33,740 bases of DNA, taken from positions 1 to 33,740 of the forward strand of contig JAFIGF010000094.1 in NCBI GenBank assembly GCA_020831535.1, written 5' to 3'. The stretch comes from Opitutales bacterium (lineage in GTDB: Bacteria > Verrucomicrobiota > Verrucomicrobiia > Opitutales > T3Sed10-336). A program made the translations under genes and the position numbers. Positions 24,701 through 32,395 of this stretch are shown here, piece after piece (position 1 is the stretch's first letter; the number at the start of each line of letters is the position of its first letter). The notes beneath the pieces were generated by a model, which was given only the letters and a program-made list of their open reading frames with translations, searched no databases and was not told the origin of the DNA.

Positions 24701-27672
24701 GATGGTTTCTCCAAGGCCATTCCGATCCGGTCGGCAGAAACTTCCTCGCCATTAACCAGGAGTACCAGTCGCCCCTCCAAAGGCCCTTTTACCCGAATCG
24801 TCGCCCGCGAACCAGGAAGAATATCACCATCTTCCCCATATAAAAAAGCCAAGGAAGCATCAGGAACCGTCTCCATCAGTTCTTCCAAGTCTCCCGCCAC
24901 CACCGGATCTGCCGGAAGGCCGATACCCGTTCCATCCCCAACGGGCAATCCGAGCGAAGACCGACCCTCCAAAACCGAAGCGAAAGGCGCTGGCACAGAC
25001 CGGGCTCCCCCGCCCTCCATGATCCCCGCCGCAGGACGCCCTTTGACATCCCCCACGGTTGGAGAAGTTCCATCCGCGCGAAAATTTCGCTGCAAGGCAC
25101 GGGAAACCTCGGTTCCCCACTCCCGGGCGGCCTCTTGTCGCGCCTCCACTTCTGCCAGCAGCGCCTCTGTGGGTTCGATCAAAGCAAAATTCGCCTTATG
25201 CAATTCATGTCGCCGAAAATCAACAAAACGTGATCCCGGATCCCCCGCAAAACGGCTAGCACCGGATGTCCCCAATATCGCTCCACCAGGCAGGGTGTGG
25301 GGATCTACTTTCAAGACACGGGTAATGGGCCGTTGACCATACAAACTGAAACGGCCCTCAGAATCGGTAATAACCCAGGTTCCGTCCTCCAAGAATAAGC
25401 GTACCCCGGGCACCCCAGGGTCCCCCTCATTGCGCATCCCAGTTCCTTCCAAATCCACATATACACTTCCGATCACAGTCGCCCGTGAATCGAAAGCCCC
25501 TTCACCAACTTCCACCTGCGCCGAAGCACGGTTACTGACCAACTGAGGCGGTCCCAGAGAAGTCGCTTGGGCAGTGTTTATCCCGGAACCCTTATCCGCC
25601 CCAAAATCCAAACGCGCCCGATACACAAAGGTAACCTCTTCTCCGTCCGCCAAATTGCCCACGGGAAAACGAAGATTTCGCCCGGAAGCCCCCACGGGAT
25701 CATCCGCTGGTTGACCATTTCGCAAGGTCGTTCCGCTTTCGTAACGGAAACCAACAGGCAAGAAATCATCAATATGAGTCCGGGGAAAAGGCGCACCGGA
25801 ATCATTGGTCAGGGTAATAAAGTACAAAACCGAATCCCCAATATCGGCCTCCTCCCGCGAAACCTCCTTAGTCAACGTCAACCCATCGGCCACTGTCGTA
25901 TCCACTGGCAAATCAAAAAATAAAAACCCCAGCGAACCGGTAGGCAAAGCTGCCCCCCCGGGACCGACCATAAACGGATCCCCGTAAGAAGCATCCCGGT
26001 CAACCCGACGTCCGACCGGTTGCCCCCCTAATGGAATCACACTGGGGAAATCGTATTCAGGAGGCGGGATTACACGAAAATAATAAGTTCCCGGAGCAAC
26101 CGGAGGAAATTGAAATTGCCCGGCTTCATTGGTCACCTGCCGCTCCGCGCCTGGTAACCCATCCCCCAATACATCAAGCAATACAGCGGGCAATCCGGTG
26201 GTTTGGTCAATCAGTGTAACCTCTGCTCCTCCCACCGGTTGATTCGTCCGGGAATCGAAAACCACCCCAAAGGGCTCGACCACAATTTCCGTGCGTACCA
26301 CACCATCCCCGGCACATGGATTCAGAACCCGGGCCTCCAAAACATCTCCCGGCTCACGGGGAAAGAGTTCAATGTCCGCCGCCTGGAAACGAAAAACTCC
26401 AGAGTTCGGGCCGGTCTCGGTCCCCGTAAAAAGACGGGTTTCCTCCGTCCTCTCATTAGTAATTTGCACCTCTACCGTATCAATAACGCCTGGATCAAGA
26501 TTGCAGCCTCCTGCTTCCACCTGCACGAACAAATCATCGTCTCTTCCGGTAGTGGGAATAATGTGGGTGAAGCTATTTTCATAATAGGCAATCTGCACAG
26601 GTTGCGGTGGTGCAAATATCCGGCTGGGATTGGAATTAGTCACTACTGACTCCAAGCCTCGGCGGGACCAGACTTCGGCAACGTTGATAATTTCACCCGT
26701 GGCCAAAGGTTCCAAGCGAACCCGAAAGCTAACCTGGAACGATTGCCCTGAAACCAATTCGGAAAAAGCAAAAGCCACCGCATCAACATCCTCCAACTGA
26801 GCTGGAGGAGTGCTCTGATAGGTGTGCAGAGGATCGCCTGCCAAATGGTACAGAACTTGCCCGGAATTCGTTTGCAAAACCTCCACCAAAGCCAAATTGG
26901 AGGGGATTTGATCCCTCACGATCACCGCTGAAGCGGGGCTTCCATCGATCATTACCGAACGGGGTTCAGCCGTAAAAGGAGAGGCATTCGTCCCCGTTAA
27001 AGTATAGATCACCTCTTGTCCGGGCTGCACTTCGGATGCCGAAGCCGATTTTTGCAAAAACAGTTCTCCACTCCCGACGACCAAGGTATCCGTATTCGTT
27101 TCCTGAAGACCATGTGCCGGAATTTGCGCTTCGATTTCAAATTGCCAACTGGTCCCTCCGGCGGTGCCAGCCGGTACCCCTCCCGCGATGATAAAATCAC
27201 GAACCTCTCCAGGAGCCAATTGAATGTCTATGCTTTGGCCGAAAGGCAGATTGGTTTCCCCAGCATCCACGATTTGGTTTTGGTTCGCGTCCAGAGCAAG
27301 TACCAGATTTTGCAAAACTCCGGTCGGACCACCGCTCAGTCGAGCTTCCACACGAAACACTTCGGAGGTATTGCCGGTATTTTCCAACCGGTGGGAAAAT
27401 TGAAATAGGGATCCCGGAGCAACCGCTAGATTCTGATCCTCCCGTAAATCAAGGCTCGGGAGTCCAGCGATGGTAATCCGAGTCAAATTGGTTAACCGTT
27501 CACGCTCAACCAGCGTAACAGGATCAAGATAGTAGACACTTGCCTGGTTATCCACCAGGGTGCCGGGATTGGGTGACGATGCCTCAAGGTCGGAAATCAA
27601 TCCGAACAAAGCATAGCCAAACAGACTTCCCAAAAGAAGTAGGAAAACCTGTACTGTTTGTCTGCCTAGCAT
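21730..27672 (-). CDS. DUF11/SdrD-B/Ig-like protein with C-terminal outer-membrane beta-barrel (1980 aa)
   Basis: Residues 1-30 are a hydrophobic signal sequence. The first mature domain (about 33-230) starts PGTLVDNQASVYYLD and resembles that of the 868-aa neighbour. It contains an EF-hand-like loop, LDANQNQIVDAGE. Then come a DUF11-like domain (about 235-360), a carboxypeptidase-regulatory or SdrD-B-like domain (about 460-575), a DUF11 domain starting LTLTKEVSREEADIGD (about 596-715), an SdrD-B domain starting GSVYVDLEGTG (about 730-810) and two Ig-like domains (about 930-1150). From about 1150 to 1965 the sequence is a long run of amphipathic strands with aromatic girdles and charged turns, for example FYPVYGDSSVRGFD and SFLLLGDFNTRSD, as in a large outer-membrane barrel. 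The last strand is LSLRIKFDENLFRW. It probably sits in the outer membrane with an N-terminal stalk. Which side the stalk faces, and whether it exports or anchors the giant, is open. Confidence 0.88.
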   Translation of the reverse strand: MLGRQTVQVFLLLLGSLFGYALFGLISDLEASSPNPGTLVDNQASVYYLDPVTLVERERLTNLTRITIAGLPSLDLREDQNLAVAPGSLFQFSHRLENTGNTSEVFRVEARLSGGPTGVLQNLVLALDANQNQIVDAGETNLPFGQSIDIQLAPGEVRDFIIAGGVPAGTAGGTSWQFEIEAQIPAHGLQETNTDTLVVGSGELFLQKSASASEVQPGQEVIYTLTGTNASPFTAEPRSVMIDGSPASAVIVRDQIPSNLALVEVLQTNSGQVLYHLAGDPLHTYQSTPPAQLEDVDAVAFAFSELVSGQSFQVSFRVRLEPLATGEIINVAEVWSRRGLESVVTNSNPSRIFAPPQPVQIAYYENSFTHIIPTTGRDDDLFVQVEAGGCNLDPGVIDTVEVQITNERTEETRLFTGTETGPNSGVFRFQAADIELFPREPGDVLEARVLNPCAGDGVVRTEIVVEPFGVVFDSRTNQPVGGAEVTLIDQTTGLPAVLLDVLGDGLPGAERQVTNEAGQFQFPPVAPGTYYFRVIPPPEYDFPSVIPLGGQPVGRRVDRDASYGDPFMVGPGGAALPTGSLGFLFFDLPVDTTVADGLTLTKEVSREEADIGDSVLYFITLTNDSGAPFPRTHIDDFLPVGFRYESGTTLRNGQPADDPVGASGRNLRFPVGNLADGEEVTFVYRARLDFGADKGSGINTAQATSLGPPQLVSNRASAQVEVGEGAFDSRATVIGSVYVDLEGTGMRNEGDPGVPGVRLFLEDGTWVITDSEGRFSLYGQRPITRVLKVDPHTLPGGAILGTSGASRFAGDPGSRFVDFRRHELHKANFALIEPTEALLAEVEARQEAAREWGTEVSRALQRNFRADGTSPTVGDVKGRPAAGIMEGGGARSVPAPFASVLEGRSSLGLPVGDGTGIGLPADPVVAGDLEELMETVPDASLAFLYGEDGDILPGSRATIRVKGPLEGRLVLLVNGEEVSADRIGMALEKPSPAVQAIEYVAVPHRPGTNHWALVYFDQFGNERERIERTVRVPGPPARLHLYFDHTEAKADGQSGVPVEVVLTDEAGLPVSRSAPLVLESTIGRWQEKDLRPDERGIQVVLNHGRGVFTLRSPLEPGRGKIAAHIGSIRAEREIEFLPDLRPIVATGILEGRINFNRLSSNDILPLDPHDAFQESFRQGTDFGSDHRASGRAAFYLKGKIKGETLLTIAYDSDKKRDDVELFRDLDPDAFYPVYGDSSVRGFDAQSTGNLYVRLDHRRSFLLLGDFNTRSDHQVRQLGDYNRSLYGVQGKHETSDYEIGAWVSDDSTTQVVEEFPANGTSGPFRFSRRTGLLGSEQVEVVVRDRNQRSIVLETRTLRRNQDYEFEPFAGRLLLRRPLPSLDANMNPQFIRVTYEVDEGLGERFFTYGIYAQKKLREWLEVGGAAVRDDNPAERYELDSANVTVALREGTYVIAEGARSESIEEGEGLAGRVELLHHGEKTEGRIHYGSTESAFTNPAAPLDRGREEAGVEVTRRLADRTHWITKAIHSRDRETDGERQGVRSEISHLFENQVRWTFGGRLARETATSAGPDVITSVGGENEETLEPEGDIQIRSLRTRIDTPLPGRTDTTIFGEYEQDVRESRQRIVAAGGQWQANPRTRLYGRHEFISSLGGEFQLNRSQRNHQTLLGVETEYLQDAHFFNEYRVENAIDGRQAEAATGLRNSWDVGAHTRLNTTFERVTPFDGEQTRRSTAATAGIEYLAPEDWKATARLEGRWAGQGDTYLTTLGYARRLNQEWTLLSRSILNLELRDEGRDLTQGRILTGLAWRQHGDDRWNALFRYEYKYEDMGLGGSFDDFSTRRQVHQMAVSTNYQPDRDWIFSATWAGKYVTESFSGMPDGSYFGQLLAGRVLYDLTEKWDTGLNLGVTFSDSFSNRQYAVGPEIGYRIRENARVGVGYNLVGFRDRDFDDSSTAQGFFLSLRIKFDENLFRWANFSGEDES

Positions 27673-27948
27673 TGCGTCAGCGCCATGGGCCTGAAAGTCA
27701 GCTTCCCGGCTATCAAGGCCATATTTTTAAAGGAATGAAGAGGCGCAGCGTACCTAAAGACAAAACGGATTGATCCGATGGACCTCTGAAATTTACCGGT
27801 CTTAAAAGGTCCGGATGAGTATGGTAGAACGATAAAGACAGCTTTTGCATAATTCTTACAATAGTATTGAATCACCAATGCCTTGCGGTCGTTTTTCCGA
27901 ACCAGGGATCGGACCTGGTTCGGAAAAACATTCGCCAAATCTTTTATC
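27673..27948 (-). promoter_or_regulatory. structured leader between the 868-aa and 1980-aa genes
   Basis: This 276-nt gap, read on the - strand, has four inverted repeats in a row: a perfect 16-bp one (27929-27891), GGACCT/AGGTCC (27812-27780), CGGAT-CA-ATCCG (27777-27766) and GGCCT/AGGCC (27720-27688). The last ends 15 nt before the start codon of the barrel gene. A weak promoter match (TTGGTG at 27878-27873, 18 nt, AATTAT at 27854-27849) lies between the first two. No strong Shine-Dalgarno precedes the ATG at 27672. I do not recognise a known riboswitch class here. Confidence 0.4.
27891..27929. repeat. perfect 16-bp inverted repeat with 7-nt loop
   Basis: The arms are GTTTTTCCGAACCAGG (27891-27906) and CCTGGTTCGGAAAAAC (27914-27929), with GATCGGA between them. 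It starts 20 nt after the stop codon of the 868-aa gene. On both strands the T-run is in the 5' arm and the A-run in the 3' arm, the reverse of an intrinsic terminator. It could be a 3'-end stabilising hairpin, a partial-read-through element or a protein-binding site. Confidence 0.7.
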
Positions 27949-30555
27949 TTAATCGTTGATCTCTACCTGGAAGGTAACATCCGCCGTTTCGGTAGGTTCA
28001 AGATCAGGAATACCGAAAACAACCGAACTGCCAGCTGAGGCGCCCGCACTTGGTTGAGTCGTAATGGAAGTGCCAGTGCTTCCTGTTTGAGCGTTGACAA
28101 AGGTCGTGTTCGAGGGCACCGTATCATTTACCGAAATTCCGGTCGCCGTTTCCGAACCGATATTGGTCACCGTGATCCGGTATTCGATCGTAGAACCGGG
28201 GATAGCAGTTAATTGATCCGTGGTAAAGGCCCCAAATCCTGAACCTTCGTCAACCCGCTGTTCCTTCAGGACCGACAAATCGCCCCGGACCACCGAGGTG
28301 GTATCGGTGTTGACCACCGGATCGGGAGCTGAGGTGGTGTAGGTGCCTTGCGTCGTTGTTGCCGTCAACACCGTGGCCAAAGTGGCCCCGTCCGAAGCAC
28401 CCAAAGGAGCAACCACGCGGACAAACAAGCGAACCGACTCTCCTGGAGCTAATCCGCTACCAGTGACGTCGGCCAGAGTTTGGGTTGACACATCGAAGAT
28501 GGGATCGCTGGGATCCAGGGTTCCGTTATTGTCGGCATCATAGAACAGATTGCTGGTCCATCCCGCACTGGCCGGCGTGTTCACCAAGGTAAAGTCGATA
28601 ACACTATCAGTATCATTCCCTTCAGTAACATTACCGGTATTGGTCAGAATGTGTTCATAGACCACCGATCCCCCTGGGAACGTTTGCGCGGTGTTATTGG
28701 TTTGCAGGGAAATACTGCGGACCTCATTCACGTCAATGGCCACATGCAGCACATCGGTCGCACCGGAAGTCGGGGAATTTGATTTGAAATACAGAGAGCG
28801 TGCTCCCGGTGTTTCCCCGGCCGGAATAGTGATACGAGCCTCGATTTCACGAAAGGCACCCGAGGCAATCGAACCCGTATTGGTCAACGAAGAGCCACCG
28901 GGAACGGAACGGAAACTAACCGTCCAGCCGGAAGGAAGTGAATTCGCAAAAACCCCTTCATTAAAAGGACTCGAATTCGAAACATTCATATTGTACGAAT
29001 CAGAGGTCGGACCGGTATTGTTCACAAAAAGCGGGAAGGTTACCGTCGTTCCGGGATTCGCTGTTTGGGTTTCCACCGCAGCAGCTTCACCACTAGGGGC
29101 CTCATTGCCGCCACCCAATTCCGAACCGTCACCCAATTCCGCATTTAGGGTTAAATCAACACTAGCCCCGGAAATCAAGGTAAGAACATCATCGGCATCA
29201 TCCGAAACCGAACTGTCGACCGAGGAGGTAGCCCGTTTGGTTAAGGTGAAAGGCCCTGTGCCATCCACTGCATTGGAAGGCACAGAAACCCTGACATGCA
29301 CCGTATAGGTACCACCAGCTGCCACCGGGCCGGTATCCGGAATACCGTTACCGGTGGAGTCCGTCATCGGCGTCGCACCATCATCCTGCAACAACTGAAA
29401 CGTCGTTCCCACAGGGTAATCATCAGTCACAAAGGTGATATTGAAGGTATCCGTTCCGGTTCCGGTGTTAGTCAATTCATTCTCGAAGAGAATGGTTGAA
29501 CCCGCATTGGCATCAGGAATGGTATCCCCATCCAAAGTTACCCCCGGAGCCGACAAGACGGTAAAGGGAACTGTATTGGTGTTGAAGGTACTGCCATCAT
29601 AAGTAAATTCAGCCGTGTTGTTGATGATCCCCGGAGCTTGCCCCGCAACAACATTGACCTGAAAACGCACAAAACCGGATTGTCCTGGATTGACATTGTC
29701 GATCACAAAAGTTGCCGTATCGATGGTAGAATCATCGAAATCATACTCAATTCCGGCTGGGTCACCGCCGGGATCATCATCCAAAGCAGTCGAACCACTC
29801 ACCGACCAGCGAGCCGAACCGGATACATACTCCATCCCCGCCGGAATAAGATCCTCAATGGTTAATTCAGCGGCCGAACTACCGGTATTGGTGTAAGTGA
29901 TGGTGTAGGTATAGGGGCCACTTCCGGGCGCTCCGGAAGATTGGTTGATGGATTTCGTAACCTGCATCACCGCACCATCGGTTGCCGTTACTGTATCGGT
30001 ATTGGTCTCCAATAGGGTTACCTCAGCTTGGGAGGTTGCCGTAACTGTCAGGACCGCATCCTGCCCAATGGTCGCTCCTGGAGGAAGATTTCCCGCCACC
30101 ACGAAATGAAATTCCTCACCCGGCGCCAATTCACTGGTTGCGGAAATATTACTGAAATTATCCGGTAAACCATCTTGGTTGCTATCGGTATAAATCTCAA
30201 TATTTGACAAATTGAAATCTCCGCCGGCATTGATCGCCGAGAGATCAAAGGTATCCGGCGCATTTCCATCATTAATCACCGTATGGGAGAAATATACGAT
30301 TGTTCCAGGGCCAGCGTTTTTACTCTGATCGTCCAAAAGTGTCAGACCATAGATTTCCGCAACCAAAGTTACTACCGTGTTGGAAAATACTTCTCGTTCA
30401 ATTCCAGAATCATCAGTATAAGTTGCCTTAGCCTGATTTCCAATAGGGGTCCCCGCCAAAGGCGCGGCAGAGGCAGCGACACTCCCGAGAAAGAGAGCGA
30501 GCACTGCTACGATTACACTCCCAAAGGAGTGACGTTTAGCGTGTGGTTTTTTCAT
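27949..30555 (-). CDS. secreted DUF11-repeat surface protein (868 aa)
   Basis: A clear signal peptide (MKKPHAKRHSFGSVIVAVLALFLGSVAASA, cleavage after about 30) leads into AGTPIGNQAKATYTD, an N-terminal domain shared with the 1980-aa barrel protein. About six Ig-fold or DUF11-like domains follow, with markers such as YTYTITYTNTGSSAAELTI (about 215) and STIEYRITVTNIGSETATG (about 795). Calcium-type loops are visible: TDSNQDGLPDN, DSTGNGIPD and YDADNNGTLDPSD. The protein is rich in T, S, G, D and N, poor in K and C, acidic, and has no anchor at the C-terminus, which ends at the last DUF11 strand (VTFQVEIND). This composition suits a major extracellular structural protein. It is the second gene of the locus, 62 nt after the 145-aa gene. 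No good Shine-Dalgarno precedes its ATG. Confidence 0.9.
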   Translation of the reverse strand: MKKPHAKRHSFGSVIVAVLALFLGSVAASAAPLAGTPIGNQAKATYTDDSGIEREVFSNTVVTLVAEIYGLTLLDDQSKNAGPGTIVYFSHTVINDGNAPDTFDLSAINAGGDFNLSNIEIYTDSNQDGLPDNFSNISATSELAPGEEFHFVVAGNLPPGATIGQDAVLTVTATSQAEVTLLETNTDTVTATDGAVMQVTKSINQSSGAPGSGPYTYTITYTNTGSSAAELTIEDLIPAGMEYVSGSARWSVSGSTALDDDPGGDPAGIEYDFDDSTIDTATFVIDNVNPGQSGFVRFQVNVVAGQAPGIINNTAEFTYDGSTFNTNTVPFTVLSAPGVTLDGDTIPDANAGSTILFENELTNTGTGTDTFNITFVTDDYPVGTTFQLLQDDGATPMTDSTGNGIPDTGPVAAGGTYTVHVRVSVPSNAVDGTGPFTLTKRATSSVDSSVSDDADDVLTLISGASVDLTLNAELGDGSELGGGNEAPSGEAAAVETQTANPGTTVTFPLFVNNTGPTSDSYNMNVSNSSPFNEGVFANSLPSGWTVSFRSVPGGSSLTNTGSIASGAFREIEARITIPAGETPGARSLYFKSNSPTSGATDVLHVAIDVNEVRSISLQTNNTAQTFPGGSVVYEHILTNTGNVTEGNDTDSVIDFTLVNTPASAGWTSNLFYDADNNGTLDPSDPIFDVSTQTLADVTGSGLAPGESVRLFVRVVAPLGASDGATLATVLTATTTQGTYTTSAPDPVVNTDTTSVVRGDLSVLKEQRVDEGSGFGAFTTDQLTAIPGSTIEYRITVTNIGSETATGISVNDTVPSNTTFVNAQTGSTGTSITTQPSAGASAGSSVVFGIPDLEPTETADVTFQVEIND

Positions 30556-30617
30556 AGGTGTTTTAGGTTTAATCAGTTGCGTTCAAATTGGTTTGAGACG
30601 TAGCGCCAGGGAGAATT

Positions 30618-31055
30618 CTATTCCGCCGGAAAGAGAGCACGTAGCTCCACGACGAAAATCTCACCCTCCGATAATTCCGGAAGATGCCATTCAAAGGATC
30701 GGACGGATTGTTGACTCTCCTTCCAATCCTCAAAAGAAAGAGTTTCATTGCCTTCAACCAGAACTCGATCCGGTTGCGGAGTGACGGTTTCTTCCAAATA
30801 AGCTAAAATATCCGGGATTGGTAGCGACGGCCGTAGATTCGTCAAAGGACCGCCACTTTGATTGCGAAATTCCGCTCGATACAGAATTACGTCTCCCGGC
30901 TGCGCCTCATCGGTTTCCTGCAAAACCTCTCCTCCGTCGTTCTCTACAACGAGAAAATTTTGCAATTCGACTTTCAGACTCTCTTCAGCCTTTGCCTGGC
31001 TGAGTTGAAAGGAAAGGATAGCGCAAATACAGATTAAAAATGATTCATGTCTCAT
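30618..31055 (-). CDS. small secreted single-domain DUF11-like protein (145 aa)
   Basis: Residues 1-23 are a signal peptide (CICAILSFQLSQAKA, cleavage after AKA). The mature part of about 120 residues looks like one DUF11-type Ig fold: QPGDVILYRAEFRNQSGGPL (52-71), the proline-rich PSLPIPDILAYLEETVTP, and a closing LPELSEGEIFVVELRALF. No cysteine remains after cleavage. Small proteins of this style often occur beside large DUF11 proteins in other bacteria, as far as I recall. It is the first gene of the surface locus. Three TGTTAYG repeats lie directly before its ATG, which has no Shine-Dalgarno. A role as periplasmic partner, cap or initiator of the fibre is possible but is only inference. 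Confidence 0.82.
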   Translation of the reverse strand: MRHESFLICICAILSFQLSQAKAEESLKVELQNFLVVENDGGEVLQETDEAQPGDVILYRAEFRNQSGGPLTNLRPSLPIPDILAYLEETVTPQPDRVLVEGNETLSFEDWKESQQSVRSFEWHLPELSEGEIFVVELRALFPAE

Positions 31056-31490
31056 GGTGTTACGTTTTTGTTATGGTATTGTTATGTTTTAGTTTTTCAT
31101 TTACTATAATTTAGCTAAAATATTCCCATGGTATTTCTCGGTTTTGTCAAATCAATACCCCAGTTTTTTTCGTTTTTTAAAAAATCTCTTAACTCACTCA
31201 ATACGATTAGGTTATCCTTTCCAAACCACAGCAAGTAAGCCTTTTTCTCACCCTGAAAGTGCCTCAATAGCCTTTCAAAGAAGAAAATTAACTTCATTTT
31301 TCCTTCAAAATCGGCGACCTCTCGACAAAAAGTTCGAGATATTGGCAGCCTGAGATGGCAAACCAATTCCTCATTCACTTTTCATCCAAGTAGCTTTATC
31401 CAGAACAAAATCTTAAATTTGATTTTAACAACGAATTTTAGGGGAGGAAAGGGTTTCGCCCTTGCCTTGAAAGGGCTTTTCCCCCACCTC
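31056..31490. promoter_or_regulatory. AT-rich divergent intergenic region, 435 bp
   Basis: It separates the leftward surface locus from the rightward barrel/SET pair and should hold both promoters. It is visibly more AT-rich than the genes. It contains the three TGTTAYG repeats (31058-31086), a - strand TTGACA (31150-31145) with only a poor -10 candidate (GGGAAT after 17 nt), and a T6A6 tract (31173-31184) likely to bend DNA. AGGGGAGG (31440-31447) looks like a Shine-Dalgarno but is about 43 nt from the ATG at 31491. A weak 87-codon frame on the - strand (31378-31115, GTG start) was not accepted as a gene. Confidence 0.4.
31058..31086 (-). promoter_or_regulatory. three TGTTAYG repeats with 11-nt period upstream of the surface locus
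   Basis: On the + strand TGTTACG (31058-31064), TGTTATG (31069-31075) and TGTTATG (31080-31086) are each separated by 4 nt. On the coding (-) strand they read CATAACA, CATAACA and CGTAACA, ending 2 nt before the ATG at 31055. The spacing of about one helical turn is typical of direct-repeat sites for response regulators. In RNA they would lie in the ribosome-binding region. Confidence 0.4.
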
Positions 31491-32384
31491 ATGAGTATGC
31501 GTATATTTTTCTCGAGTCTCGGAACGCTGTTGATTTTATTTGGCAGTTTTGCCTACGGCGAATCCCCTCCACGCTCTCTCCCCGGTCCGGAATTTGAATG
31601 GCGTCTCATTACCGCGGCCACGACCAGAGCTTCCTTTGATGATGTCGCTGGGGATGTTCGCTTCACCAGGGTTCGTCCGGAACTTCACCTTACCCAACCC
31701 TTTGGTCCAGGGTTTTTCGGGGTTCTGAATGTATCGGCTGAGAGGGATTTCTATAGCATTCGCGGGCCGGCCACGCCCGGAAATTTCACCTTCGACCAAG
31801 CGAGTCGCTTCTCGATGGGGTTCAATCTGCAAAAAGTCCCTCTCGACCAATGGGGCTTTTTTGCCATGGGTGTGCTCGGTGTCGCAGCAGAAGATAACGG
31901 AAAATTCTCCGACGGATTCTATGGCTTTGGCGGGGCCGGAGTAAGCACTAGGCTAAATGATGACATTGTGGTTGGTCTCGGCCTCGGCGGCAGTCTGAAC
32001 CTGGAGCGTAGCAACTCGCTCTTTCCCCTCCCCTTTGTACGCTGGCAAATCACCGAAGACCTTTTACTCACCACCCGCAACGGCGCGATTCTTCGCTACC
32101 AAGCAGAGGAACACTGGGCCATAAGCTGGAAAACCCTTTATGAAAACCGGGAATGGGCTCTCGGCCAAACCGGCACCACCTCCAAAGGAGCCTTCCGCGA
32201 CCGTTATATCTCCAGTGGTCTGGCCACCGAATACACCGTATCGCCCGGCTGGGTTCTCCGCGGACAGGCCAAAGCCCTCTTTCTCAGAAAAAACGAAATC
32301 CGGGACGGCAACAGCAACCGCCTTTTTAGTGAGGACGCGAACGTCACTGCTTTTTTTGAGTTTTCCACCGCCTACCAATTCTAA
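31491..32384 (+). CDS. predicted outer-membrane beta-barrel protein (297 aa)
   Basis: A signal peptide (RIFFSSLGTLLILFGSFAYG, cleavage near 23) is followed by alternating strands rich in aromatic residues, such as FGPGFFGVLNVSAERDFYSI, QWGFFAMGVLGVA and GFYGFGGAGVSTRL. The C-terminus is FFEFSTAYQF, with the terminal Phe typical of barrels inserted by BamA. The size suits a barrel of about 12-14 strands. The frame is open to a TTG at 31419; ATG 31491 or 31497 is preferred because both put the signal peptide at the N-terminus. I recognise no named family. It is divergent from the surface locus and lies 11 nt before the SET gene, with which it may be co-transcribed. It could be an unrelated porin-like or DUF-type barrel. 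Confidence 0.8.
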   Translation: MSMRIFFSSLGTLLILFGSFAYGESPPRSLPGPEFEWRLITAATTRASFDDVAGDVRFTRVRPELHLTQPFGPGFFGVLNVSAERDFYSIRGPATPGNFTFDQASRFSMGFNLQKVPLDQWGFFAMGVLGVAAEDNGKFSDGFYGFGGAGVSTRLNDDIVVGLGLGGSLNLERSNSLFPLPFVRWQITEDLLLTTRNGAILRYQAEEHWAISWKTLYENREWALGQTGTTSKGAFRDRYISSGLATEYTVSPGWVLRGQAKALFLRKNEIRDGNSNRLFSEDANVTAFFEFSTAYQF

Positions 32385-32395
32385 TCATCCAAAAA

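Noticed and set aside
27688..27929. Possible c-di-GMP (GEMM) riboswitch in the leader of the barrel gene, suggested by GATAGCCGGG
   Set aside because: The other conserved tracts of that class (CACAGGGCAAA and ACGCAAAGCC) are absent or too different, so only an unspecified structured leader is reported.
27666..27938. 90-codon open frame on the - strand spanning the leader of the barrel gene
   Set aside because: It starts with TTG without a ribosome site, runs through the perfect inverted repeat and has no recognisable features. Better explained as non-coding leader.
31115..31378. 87-codon open frame on the - strand in the divergent gap (GTG start)
   Set aside because: It has a GGA-type ribosome site at a plausible distance, but the start is GTG, the region is AT-rich unlike its neighbours, no family is recognised and it occupies the expected promoter region of the surface locus. 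It might be a small gene but the support is too thin.
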